Source of the DNA: Saprospiraceae bacterium
GTDB lineage: Bacteria > Bacteroidota > Bacteroidia > Chitinophagales > Saprospiraceae
Assembly (NCBI GenBank): GCA_027009605.1
Contig: JALVCY010000203.1
Coordinates: 1-38,106, forward strand
Direction of reading: 5' to 3'
DNA length: 38,106 nt
Shown here: positions 1 through 7,246 of the stretch, piece after piece
How the letters are laid out: each line of letters starts with the position of its first letter
Position numbering within the stretch: position 1 is the first letter of the stretch
Notes under the pieces: model-generated
What the model was told of the DNA's origin: nothing
Databases searched by the model: none
Seen by the model: the letters and a program-made list of their open reading frames with translations, nothing else
Translations under genes and position numbers: made by a program

Positions 1-480
1 ATAATACAAGTCAAAACCCAATAATCCATTAAAATAGCCTTCATCACCATAGCAATCCATGGCTTCTTGATAGAGCTTTTTGATGGTATTGACGTATTGG
101 CGTTGTTGGGTGGTATCCTTTGTTTGGTTGTAGAATTGGATATTGAATTCGACCCCATCCAAGAAGACGGTTTTGCGCATTCCATCAGCGGCGGGTGCTT
201 TTTCATAGACTTTCTTCCAAAAATCATAGGCACTTTTATAATCTTTGTTTTTTAGCCGTCCCCGATAGATGACGTAGTTATTTTCGGCTTCTTCTTTTTC
301 GGCGTAGGGCAGGTCATCCCATTTGACACAACCGGGTTTGGAAAGATATTTTTTCTTTGGTTTTGGGGGCGTTTTCTCTTCCGGCGTGGTGGTCGTTTCA
401 GAGACGGCAGGCTTAGAAGAAGAGCAATCGGCAAAAAATAGCCCTGTAAAGAGCACAAAAAGGAGCATTAATTTTTTCAT
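1..480 (-). CDS. Partial secreted TPR-like protein (C-terminus beyond window)
   Basis: This gene is missing from the ORF track because it is open at the left edge. I translated it by hand from the ATG at 480-478 and found no stop through base 1, giving 160 codons. The N-terminus is a signal peptide (MKKLMLLFVLFTGLFFADC). The Cys followed by Ser-Ser-Ser looks like a lipoprotein site, but the residue before it is Asp, which is atypical. A Lys/Pro/Thr-rich linker follows. The next part resembles the neighbouring 457-aa protein: both have an NNxVIYR block, then AYxxWKKV, then APAADGxR and DGV. It is therefore a tandem paralogue, probably of a TPR-type periplasmic or surface protein. The function is unknown. 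An operator-like inverted repeat lies 20 bases upstream. Confidence 0.8.
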   Translation of the reverse strand, partial: MKKLMLLFVLFTGLFFADCSSSKPAVSETTTTPEEKTPPKPKKKYLSKPGCVKWDDLPYAEKEEAENNYVIYRGRLKNKDYKSAYDFWKKVYEKAPAADGMRKTVFLDGVEFNIQFYNQTKDTTQQRQYVNTIKKLYQEAMDCYGDEGYFNGLLGFDLYY

Positions 481-499
481 CGGTAATCATTTTATTTTT

Positions 500-520
500 A
501 GTAACTACGATGTAGTTACT
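500..520. promoter_or_regulatory. Operator-like inverted repeat
   Basis: The arms AGTAACTAC and GTAGTTACT are perfect complements separated by GAT. The site is 20 bases upstream of the start of the partial lipoprotein-like gene. Its size and position fit a dimeric regulator's operator or a 5'-UTR hairpin. No regulator gene lies nearby, so the role is inferred. Confidence 0.45.
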
Positions 521-545
521 TTTCGTAAAAATACTAATTATTTTT

Positions 546-706
546 GTAACTGTTTAGGTACCCACTATTTTGGTCAAAAAATGCCCTTTTTGCGCCTGTT
601 TTTGCTAAAATTTTCTCACGTAGGGACGCACGGCCGTGCGTCCCTACGTCAACATACACAAAAACGCCTATTTTTTGCCTTAAAATAGAATCACCTAAAC
701 AGTTAC
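546..706. mobile_element. MITE-like palindromic element with 14-bp TIRs
   Basis: The ends are perfect 14-bp terminal inverted repeats (GTAACTGTTTAGGT at 546-559, its complement at 693-706). They are flanked on both sides by TTATTTTT (538-545 and 707-714), which could be an 8-bp target duplication, though the sequence is low in complexity. Inside the TIRs the two halves remain imperfectly complementary, and the centre is a 32-bp perfect palindrome. No coding sequence is present. This is the architecture of a non-autonomous miniature inverted-repeat element. I cannot see other copies in this window, so mobility is inferred. Confidence 0.5.
618..649. repeat. 32-bp perfect GC-rich palindrome (REP-like)
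   Basis: The half-site ACGTAGGGACGCACGG is followed immediately by its exact reverse complement. It is much more GC-rich than its AT-rich surroundings. Similar GTAGGG(A/G)CGCACGG palindromes occur as dispersed repeats in some bacterial genomes, from general recollection and unchecked here. It sits at the centre of the MITE-like element. Confidence 0.6.
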
Positions 707-724
707 TTATTTTTTTTGACCAAA

Positions 725-753
725 CTTTCCAAAAGCTCCAAACTTTTGGAAAG
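725..753. repeat. Hairpin repeat, copy 1
   Basis: The arms CTTTCCAAAAG and CTTTTGGAAAG pair perfectly around the loop CTCCAAA. A near-identical hairpin lies about 100 bases downstream, so this is a repeated element and not a chance stem. It has no U-tract and so does not look like a terminator. Confidence 0.6.
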
Positions 754-822
754 ATAATAGTTCACGCCCCTAACAAATAGTAGATGCAATAATCCCATAA
801 AATGGTGTATGGTAGCCTACTT

Positions 823-855
823 AACTTTCCAAAAGTTCTAAACTTTTGGAAAGTT
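823..855. repeat. Hairpin repeat, copy 2
   Basis: The arms AACTTTCCAAAAG and CTTTTGGAAAGTT form a perfect 13-bp stem around the loop TTCTAAA. The core and loop match copy 1 (725-753) except for two loop bases. The function is unknown. Confidence 0.6.
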
Positions 856-871
856 GAATTACGAAACAAAA

Positions 872-900
872 AAAGCCCTACTAATTTTTAGTAGGGCTTT
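872..900 (-). terminator. Rho-independent terminator for the tdk-coaX-OMP-TPR transcript
   Basis: A perfect 13-bp stem (AAAGCCCTACTAA and its complement) encloses a three-base loop. Read on the minus strand it is followed by a T-rich run (TTTTTTTGTTT). It lies about 145 bases beyond the stop of the minus-strand TPR-like gene and so separates that transcript from the edge paralogue. Confidence 0.8.
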
Positions 901-926
901 CCCGATAAGTTTTTCAGGCAAGAAGA

Positions 927-1064
927 TTAGTTAACTCGAAGTTTTGGCACTCGTAAAGTCTCGTCTTTTATTGAAGTTTTGGTACTTTATTTCCGGAGTT
1001 GGATGCCGTTATACCGTTACACCGTTATACCGTTACACCGTCATTTTAGTTGACTCGAAGTTTT
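927..1064. repeat. Duplicated gene 3' end flanking tandem octamers
   Basis: The last 19 bases of the adjacent CDS (TTAGTTGACTCGAAGTTTT at 1046-1064 on the plus strand) recur with one mismatch at 927-945. Both copies encode KLRVN-stop on the minus strand. Between them, at 1005-1044, are five tandem octamers of the type ACCGTTAT/ACCGTTAC. This suggests local duplication or slippage at the gene end. Confidence 0.6.
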
Positions 1065-2419
1065 ACGGTTTCTCCAATCCAGCATTTTACTTTTACGGGA
1101 CTTCCGGAGTGTAATCCGCGCATGTGCGCTTCACCTTTATCGGGGAAGTGTTTGCGGTAGGAAGCAATTTTTTTATTGGCATTGGAAGCCACACTAGGGT
1201 CAATGGATTTGGCGTAAGCCCATTTGTCAACGGCTGCGATAATAGCGAGGCGTGACTCGAAGGCATCTCCACACTTCTTACTGGTCTTAGCGTACAGGTC
1301 GCCAATTAGAATGTAAGGTTTTCCCCAGCCGCTGCGTAGTTTGGCTGCTTGCAAAGCATCCGCACGGGATTTGGAGTACTGCCCTAATTTTCTACCTTCG
1401 ATAGAAGCTAAAGAAAAATAAAGCGTGGCTTTTTTGTCCTGGTCACTTTCTGCGGCGATGGCTTCCCGGTATTTCGCTGCTGCTCCGCGATAGTCACCAG
1501 ATTTATATAGTTTACTGGCAACTAGAGCAGGATGCTCGGCTTCAAACTCCGCTGTTTTTTGTGCATTGATAGCACTGGCCTTGGCATCATATTTTGCCGC
1601 AAGGCTGGCAATCTCAGGATCATCCTTCGTGCAACCATGTTGGACAAGCTCTTTGTAGGTGGACTTGATTAGTTCATAGTTTTCAGGATCTGCTTTGTAA
1701 GCAGGCATTAACTTGGCTTTGAAGTAGTCACAGTCAAAGATATAGTCTTCGATGGCTTCAAAAGCTGTTTTAGTATCTCCTTTAGTTTTTTGCCAATTAG
1801 CGGCTTCGGCCTTATTGTTTTTGATATTCAAATCAGCAACTTCCATCATTTTTTGGTAGGCGGCTCTGGCTTCTTCCTTAGAAAGTTGCTTTAAAGGGAA
1901 GAGATAAAGAACGGCTTCCGTCAAAGGATAATAAACGATGTACTCTGTTTTTTCACCACCCAACTCCAGTGCTTTCATGCCGGCATCATAGATTTCTTTT
2001 CTAGGCGCATTGAAAGTGTAGAGCAAATCATAGGCTTTTCGGCCGTAAGCATAACTGGCTTCGTCCGGGTAGCATTGAGCCATTTGGTCATACAAGGCCA
2101 CTATTTTTTTCTTGTAGTCTGCTTTTTTGGCTTCGTCCGTCTCTGTTTTTAGGAAGTCCTTGTAGATATCGACACCATCCGTATATTGTGTGGATCGTTT
2201 GCCATCGGCTGCCGGAGCAACATCAAAAACTTTTTTCCAAATGGGATAAGCGGCCTTAAAATCCCCTTTTTTGATTTGTTGGCGATAGATTACGTGATTG
2301 TTTACGGCTTCGTCTTTGTTGGGTGCTTGGTCAAAAGTCCCGCATTGGGCGACACTTTGTGTGACAACAGCAAAAACAAATAGAGCGATAAGCAAGAGTG
2401 CGGATTTCGTCTTTGTCAT
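1046..2419 (-). CDS. Secreted TPR-like repeat protein
   Basis: The protein has 457 aa with a signal peptide (hydrophobic residues about 7-24, ending VTQSVAQC). The remainder is rich in Lys, Ala and Tyr with helical repeats, including late blocks such as KLYKSGDYRGAAAKYREAI that look like TPR units. That points to a periplasmic or outer-membrane-associated protein-interaction scaffold. The start codon is one base from the stop of the upstream beta-barrel gene, so the two are very probably co-transcribed. A gene order of pantothenate kinase, outer-membrane protein and TPR protein also occurs in other Bacteroidota, from general knowledge. The edge gene at 1-480 is a paralogue. The exact function is unknown. 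Confidence 0.8.
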   Translation of the reverse strand: MTKTKSALLLIALFVFAVVTQSVAQCGTFDQAPNKDEAVNNHVIYRQQIKKGDFKAAYPIWKKVFDVAPAADGKRSTQYTDGVDIYKDFLKTETDEAKKADYKKKIVALYDQMAQCYPDEASYAYGRKAYDLLYTFNAPRKEIYDAGMKALELGGEKTEYIVYYPLTEAVLYLFPLKQLSKEEARAAYQKMMEVADLNIKNNKAEAANWQKTKGDTKTAFEAIEDYIFDCDYFKAKLMPAYKADPENYELIKSTYKELVQHGCTKDDPEIASLAAKYDAKASAINAQKTAEFEAEHPALVASKLYKSGDYRGAAAKYREAIAAESDQDKKATLYFSLASIEGRKLGQYSKSRADALQAAKLRSGWGKPYILIGDLYAKTSKKCGDAFESRLAIIAAVDKWAYAKSIDPSVASNANKKIASYRKHFPDKGEAHMRGLHSGSPVKVKCWIGETVKLRVN

Positions 2420-2420
2420 T

Positions 2421-3740
2421 TTAGTAGTATTTTTGTTTGAAAAACCATGATTTATCGGTTAGGCTAAAACTCATTGAAAACTTCACATAAGTCTGATCCA
2501 AGTCTGTCGGAATCCCGCTTTTCCCAATCTCTAATCCAAGATTGACAAAAGAAATGTCCTGTCTGGGAATGATAACGGGGAATCCCCCGCCTATCGTTAT
2601 ACCATAGAAGCGAATTTGCGAATCATTAACAAATCTAGGGTCTTTACCATAGAAGGCGCCGGCTCTAAAGGCCATTTTCTTCCAATAGCTGTCGTAGGCT
2701 TTCAAATCGGGTAGTTTTTCGTAGCCCAAAGAGATTTTACCGGCACTTCCTAGATGGTCTTGGCGGAAGCCTCGAGAAAATTGACTCCAGTTTGCGCCTT
2801 CGTAATTGATGCCTAGGCGATAGAGTGTTTTGAATTCGTAGCCGACCCCGATGGCATAGAGCATGGGGTGTTGGCCGCTATATTTTTCTTCATTCGCATA
2901 CAATACAGAATCTCGGATGCCATAGGCTCTGCTGATTCTATTGATTTTTTGATTCAGGGTGGTTTTTAGGTTGAAACCGGGTTGGATGTAGCCGCCGATG
3001 GTCATTAAATCACCGCGCAAACCATCTTCTTTGGTCTTGTCTTTGAAGTGATAATCCCATATTCCACCTAGTTTTAAGTTGGTGCCTTTGTAGCTATAAT
3101 CTGTGATGAATTCGTTATTGTAAATGTGTACTACCGTGTCCTGAAAGGTGTTTTTCTGTGTTTCGGAGACTTTCCCTAATAAGAAGCCTAGATTGGCGCC
3201 AAAGGCAAAATTTTTGTATTTGGCCGCATTCGACCAGTTAATTTGGTAGGAGCCACCGTTGCCGGAAAATGTATAATCTGCGGTCAAGTCATTTTTGGTG
3301 ATGGTGGTCTCAATGTCATAGCCTACAGTCGTGTAAGGAGCCAAGCCAATCCCCATTCCAAAGCGCCAATTACTTTTTTTCCCTTCCAACTCTCTATTGT
3401 AGTCATTGACTAAGGAAATCCCCAAGTTGATATTGTCCATGGCGCCGGACCAGTTGGTGATGGATGTGTTTTGAGACTTTATGGTGTAGTTGCGTGCACT
3501 AATCCCAATGTCAAACGAAGTCGCCCCCAAAAAGGCAAAAGAAGCCGGATTCATGGGGTTCATGTTGTTTCTGTCATGATAAATAGCCGAAAGCCCCCCC
3601 ATAGAACGGGAAGACAGGGTCTCAAATGACTTGAAGTCCCCCATGCCTAATCTCGAATAAGGGGATTGGACTTGGGGTTGACAAAAAGCAATCGTAGGGA
3701 CAAGTAGTCCAAGGATAAAAAAGAATTTCTTTATGTTCAT
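2421..3740 (-). CDS. Outer-membrane beta-barrel protein
   Basis: The 439-aa protein has a signal peptide (MNIKKFFFILGLLVPTIAFC) and a mature N-terminus with SPYSRLGMGD. That motif is typical of a Bacteroidota outer-membrane family loosely resembling FadL/OmpP1 transporters. The body has many alternating aromatic/glycine strands (GGFPVIIP, GYEFKTLYRLGINYEGANW), and the last residues form an amphipathic strand ending in Tyr, as expected for a barrel inserted by the BAM complex. The substrate is unknown. It lies 78 bases after coaX and one base before the TPR-like gene. The alternative is a structural barrel with no transport role. Confidence 0.75.
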   Translation of the reverse strand: MNIKKFFFILGLLVPTIAFCQPQVQSPYSRLGMGDFKSFETLSSRSMGGLSAIYHDRNNMNPMNPASFAFLGATSFDIGISARNYTIKSQNTSITNWSGAMDNINLGISLVNDYNRELEGKKSNWRFGMGIGLAPYTTVGYDIETTITKNDLTADYTFSGNGGSYQINWSNAAKYKNFAFGANLGFLLGKVSETQKNTFQDTVVHIYNNEFITDYSYKGTNLKLGGIWDYHFKDKTKEDGLRGDLMTIGGYIQPGFNLKTTLNQKINRISRAYGIRDSVLYANEEKYSGQHPMLYAIGVGYEFKTLYRLGINYEGANWSQFSRGFRQDHLGSAGKISLGYEKLPDLKAYDSYWKKMAFRAGAFYGKDPRFVNDSQIRFYGITIGGGFPVIIPRQDISFVNLGLEIGKSGIPTDLDQTYVKFSMSFSLTDKSWFFKQKYY

Positions 3741-3818
3741 TCAGTATTTTTTCTGAAATGATAAGCCTAGTAAGGCTGCTATCAAATGTGGTGTCTTGTG
3801 ACAAACAGGGTTTAAAAA

Positions 3819-4550
3819 CTACACTTTCGTAAAAAAATTGTACGCATAAATGCTATACAATCCGGTCAAAACAAGGTCACGATGGACAAAGGTCTTAAAT
3901 TTTAAGCTATTTGCCAAGAAAATCGCATCTCCACCGGTAAGAATTGTTTTGGTTTTACCGAGCTTCCGCTGAATTCGACGCCTAAAGTCTGATATTTCCA
4001 TCAAACTCCCCATCACGGCTCCGTTTTGTAGGGCTGTTTTTGTACTATTGCCAATAAAACTTGGTGGCAAAGATAAGGGAACTATTGGCAATTGGGCAGT
4101 AAACTCGTGCATGGCCTGCAATCTCATCTTCAATCCCGGGGCAATATTGCCCCCAAGATAGTGCCCGTTGGCGGTCAATACTTCATAAGTGATGCAGGTT
4201 CCGGCATCAATTATCAAGATGTTTTGCTCCGGAAATAACCAATGAGCCCCACAAACCGCTGCTAACCGGTCTCTCCCTAAGGTGGCAGGAGTCGTGTATT
4301 CAGAAGTAATGGGCACAGGGATGAGATGGTCTAATTTTACGTGGTGTTCAAATCCTTTGATTTGAGCCATCATAACGTCAGAGATTTGACCTGTCGCACT
4401 ATAAATGGCCGATTTAACAGAATATTCTTCCAATATGTTTTGGGGGATACTCGAAGGGTTAGTCACCACGCCCCTGTGCAGTAAGCTTCCCTTGCGGTCA
4501 AAAATACCATATTTGGTGGCGGTATTGCCGATGTCTATGGTTAGGAGCAT
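3819..4550 (-). CDS. coaX: Type III pantothenate kinase
   Basis: This enzyme catalyses ATP-dependent phosphorylation of pantothenate, the first step of coenzyme A synthesis, in the cytoplasm. At 243 aa it is typical for CoaX. The visible motifs are the N-terminal phosphate-binding loop DIGNT (residues 6-10), the GRDR motif (92-95) that contributes to substrate binding, and DAGT (115-118) of the ASKHA fold. A GGDA segment follows near residue 200. The ATG start gives the DIGNT motif at the usual distance. It lies 27 bases downstream of tdk, which suggests one transcript. The type III enzyme is unrelated to CoaA and is not feedback-inhibited by CoA (family knowledge). Confidence 0.93.
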   Translation of the reverse strand: MLLTIDIGNTATKYGIFDRKGSLLHRGVVTNPSSIPQNILEEYSVKSAIYSATGQISDVMMAQIKGFEHHVKLDHLIPVPITSEYTTPATLGRDRLAAVCGAHWLFPEQNILIIDAGTCITYEVLTANGHYLGGNIAPGLKMRLQAMHEFTAQLPIVPLSLPPSFIGNSTKTALQNGAVMGSLMEISDFRRRIQRKLGKTKTILTGGDAIFLANSLKFKTFVHRDLVLTGLYSIYAYNFFTKV

Positions 4551-4577
4551 GGCTTCAAAGGTTGGTGCACAGGAAGA

Positions 4578-5171
4578 TTAATCATTCGCATGAAAATCCA
4601 TTATATTGCCCATCGAAAAACATTTTCGGCAACGGGGCTCGTAACTATCCTTCTCTCCAAGCAATACTTTTGATTTTTCAGCCGTAAGGCGATAAGAGTG
4701 GGTCGCTAAATTGCCACAATGGACACAGATAGGGTGAACTTTTGTAATGTATTCAGCAACGGCCAATAAAGAAGGAATCGGGCCGAATGGCTTGCCCAAA
4801 AAATCCATATCCAAGCCGGCTACCACAATCCTTTTGCCATCTAAAGCCAGTTGTTGGCAGACTTCGACTAATCCATCGTCAAAAAATTGAGCTTCATCAA
4901 CCCCGACAACGGTGGCCTCGCCGACTTGCTTCAATATTTCGGATGAATGATCTACCGGAATCGCTAATAAAGCATTTTTATCATGAGATACGACTTCGGT
5001 ATCTGCGTAGCGGATGTCAATGCTGGGTTTGAAAATAACAACTTTTTGGTGGGCAAAAGTCGCCCGCTTCAATCGGCGGATAAGTTCTTCTGTTTTACCT
5101 GAAAACATGGCGCCGCACACGACTTCAATCCAACCGCTACGTTGACCCTTAAAATGTGGTTCTAAAAACAT
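4578..5171 (-). CDS. tdk: Thymidine kinase (type II)
   Basis: The enzyme phosphorylates thymidine to dTMP in the salvage pathway. The 197-aa protein has the P-loop GAMFSGKT (20-27), the DEAQFF motif (92-97) with the catalytic Glu, and two Cys pairs, CVHC and CRKC, which bind structural zinc in type II thymidine kinases. The C-terminal lasso contains SYRLTAEKS, with the Tyr that contacts the base. The ATG at 5171 lies close to a good -7 box (CAAAAGTA on plus, TACTTTTG on minus), so this is the probable first gene of the tdk-coaX-OMP-TPR transcript. Confidence 0.95.
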   Translation of the reverse strand: MFLEPHFKGQRSGWIEVVCGAMFSGKTEELIRRLKRATFAHQKVVIFKPSIDIRYADTEVVSHDKNALLAIPVDHSSEILKQVGEATVVGVDEAQFFDDGLVEVCQQLALDGKRIVVAGLDMDFLGKPFGPIPSLLAVAEYITKVHPICVHCGNLATHSYRLTAEKSKVLLGEKDSYEPRCRKCFSMGNIMDFHAND

Positions 5172-5189
5172 CTATTTGAGAATTTGCTG

Positions 5190-5197
5190 CAAAAGTA
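5190..5197 (-). promoter_or_regulatory. Predicted -7 box for tdk transcript
   Basis: The minus strand reads TACTTTTG, a full match to the Bacteroidota -7 consensus TAnnTTTG, 18 bases upstream of the tdk start. I found no clear TTTG -33 element at the usual spacing, so the call rests on the -7 box and its position. Confidence 0.5.
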
Positions 5198-5435
5198 CAA
5201 TTTTCAATCGGGTCTGACCTAAGACTTCGTTTGATTTTTTGGGTGATATGATTCACCAAACTACCATTCTGAGCTTTTTTTTATCCAAAAAGGTTCAAAA
5301 ATCATCGAAGTCAACAGGATATTATAGGTGAAAAGTGAATATTAGTTATACTTGCGTAAAATAATCAACAAGTTTTTATACCTTTACCGTTTGGAAGTCG
5401 TTAATAATTCTTGTTCTTTAGTAAAAAATTGACCC

Positions 5436-6134
5436 ATGCCAATAGATGTAAAAAAAGGCCAAATGCTAATCCGCAAAATTCAATATTTGTTGGATGGCTT
5501 GGAGCTGAATGCCGCTGAAATATCTGACATCGAAAAAGATTTGATGAAAGGATACATCCGTTCGCTTTATGAGATGTTTTTGTTTGAAGAGAAAAAGAGT
5601 ACGCCCAAAAGAGTCAAAACGAAGCCCAAACCGGTCAAGGCGGTTCCGGTAACCAAAAAGGTACAAGATATTGTCCCACCGGTGGCTGAAGAGCCTGTTT
5701 TGGAAAAAACGGTGGTAGTAGAAAAATCAGTACCGCCCCCTTCTCCAGAGCCGAAGCCTGAACCGATACCGGAATCGGTAGCCGCTCCGGTAGTGCCCCC
5801 ACCACCGCCACCAAAGGCCATTCGTGAGGAGCACGAAAAGCTTTTTACCTTTAAGAAAGCGACCGACCTTTCGGAAAAATTACAGAATCGGCCGGTTTCG
5901 GACTTGAATAAAGCCTTTGCCATTAATGATCGACTGTTGACTATCAGCAAGCTCTTTGATGGGGACGATAAGCTGTTTAAGGCCACGCTTAAGGACTTGA
6001 ATACACTCAACTCTTTTGAAGATGCTAAGGTTTATCTTAGTCATAACGTGGTAGATAAATTGAACTGGATGTCGAAAGATAGGCTTAAAACAGCGAAAGT
6101 CTTTATGAAAACGGTTAGGCGTAGGTATTTGTAA
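5436..6134 (+). CDS. Hypothetical protein with proline-rich hinge
   Basis: The 232-aa protein has three parts. An N-terminal helical segment (about 1-52) resembles a small interaction domain. A disordered linker rich in Pro, Lys, Val and Glu (about 55-130) includes six consecutive prolines. A C-terminal helical domain (about 135-232) carries ISKLFDGDDKLFKATLKDLN and ends in RRRYL. The C-terminal domain resembles an uncharacterised helical family I recall from Bacteroidota. There is no signal peptide or membrane segment, so it is probably cytoplasmic. It stands about 100 bases ahead of pfkA on the same strand. I do not recognise a function. Confidence 0.7.
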   Translation: MPIDVKKGQMLIRKIQYLLDGLELNAAEISDIEKDLMKGYIRSLYEMFLFEEKKSTPKRVKTKPKPVKAVPVTKKVQDIVPPVAEEPVLEKTVVVEKSVPPPSPEPKPEPIPESVAAPVVPPPPPPKAIREEHEKLFTFKKATDLSEKLQNRPVSDLNKAFAINDRLLTISKLFDGDDKLFKATLKDLNTLNSFEDAKVYLSHNVVDKLNWMSKDRLKTAKVFMKTVRRRYL

Positions 6135-6240
6135 TCAACTAGTATGAAACTTAGAGAAGTAACCTTATTTGGAAAGTCTCTTTTGGGATTTTTTCCGCAA
6201 GGATTCTTGTCAGTACACATAAACCAAAAAATAGAAACAG

Positions 6241-7215
6241 ATGAAGAAAATTGGTGTTTTTACCTCCGGTGGAGATTCACCGGGTATGAACGCAGCCATT
6301 CGCGCTGTCGTTCGCACCGCTATCAATTCCGGAATTACTCCTTATGGAATCTATCGGGGGTATCGTGGAATGATAGAAGACGAAATCGAAGAAATGGATG
6401 GACATTCTGTTAGTAATATCCTTCAGCTTGGCGGGACAATCTTGCGCTCCGCAAGAAGTAATCGATTTCGGACGCCTGAAGGGCGACAGATTGCCTATGA
6501 CAATCTAAAAAAACATGGTATTGAAGGTGTCGTAGGGATTGGAGGAGATGGGACACTCACCGGTGCACGTATTTTCATGAAAGAACATCCGGATATTAGG
6601 TTTGTGGGACTGCCGGGGACGATTGATAATGATTTGGTTGGGACAGATTATACGATAGGGTATGATACCGCTATCAATACAGCTATGCGAGCGATTGATA
6701 AAATAAAAGATACGGCCAATTCATTTGATCGTTTGTTTTTTGTTGAAGTGATGGGGCGTGATGCCGGATTTATTGCTTTGCGGGTGGGTATCGCTACCGG
6801 AGCCGAAGCGGTGTTGATACCGGAAAGTAAGACGGATATAGATGAACTGGTGCATCGCTTGCGCAAAAACTCCCTGAAAAGGAAAAATTCGGCCTTGGTC
6901 ATTGTCGCCGAAGGAGATGATGCCGGTGGCGCTTTTGCCATTGCAGACCAAGTCAAGGCTAAGGGCTTCGAACAGTACGAAATGCGTGTTTCCATACTGG
7001 GGCACATCCAACGGGGAGGAAGCCCGACTTGTATGGATCGTATGCTTGCCAGTAGATTGGGGATGGAAGCCGTGAAGGCTCTAGTAGATGGGGTGAGTGG
7101 CGTATTGGTCGGAAAAAAGTGTAAGGACATCGTTTATACCCCTTTTGAGAAGGCCATCAAGGATAAGCAAAAGCTAAATCCTTTACTTTTGGATATTGTT
7201 GATTTGTTGTCTTAG
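6241..7215 (+). CDS. pfkA: ATP-dependent 6-phosphofructokinase
   Basis: PfkA converts fructose 6-phosphate and ATP to fructose 1,6-bisphosphate, the committed step of glycolysis. The 324-aa length fits the bacterial tetrameric enzyme. Motifs are GGDSPGMNA (10-18), GGDGT (101-105) and TIDND (127-131) with the catalytic Asp, then MGRDAGFIAL and GHIQRGGSP. Gly rather than Asp at the fourth position of GGDG predicts use of ATP and not pyrophosphate. The ORF starting at 6144 in another frame is a shadow. The ATG at 6241 gives the normal N-terminus MKKIGVFTSGG. Confidence 0.96.
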   Translation: MKKIGVFTSGGDSPGMNAAIRAVVRTAINSGITPYGIYRGYRGMIEDEIEEMDGHSVSNILQLGGTILRSARSNRFRTPEGRQIAYDNLKKHGIEGVVGIGGDGTLTGARIFMKEHPDIRFVGLPGTIDNDLVGTDYTIGYDTAINTAMRAIDKIKDTANSFDRLFFVEVMGRDAGFIALRVGIATGAEAVLIPESKTDIDELVHRLRKNSLKRKNSALVIVAEGDDAGGAFAIADQVKAKGFEQYEMRVSILGHIQRGGSPTCMDRMLASRLGMEAVKALVDGVSGVLVGKKCKDIVYTPFEKAIKDKQKLNPLLLDIVDLLS

Positions 7216-7246
7216 TCTGAGTTGCTGAAACTAAATTTAAGACTTT

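Noticed and set aside
323-688. 121-aa plus-strand ORF across 323-688
   Set aside because: Opposes the minus-strand lipoprotein-like gene and runs through the palindromic element; biased translation with no motif.
725-855. CRISPR-like repeats
   Set aside because: Only two hairpins, the spacing is unlike CRISPR and there are no cas genes or regular spacers.
5567-6010. 147-aa minus-strand ORF
   Set aside because: Glycine- and Ser-rich translation is the antisense of the proline-rich linker; shadow.
6144-6413. 89-aa ORF before and over pfkA
   Set aside because: Overlaps the strongly supported pfkA frame out of register and has no recognisable motif; a shadow ORF.
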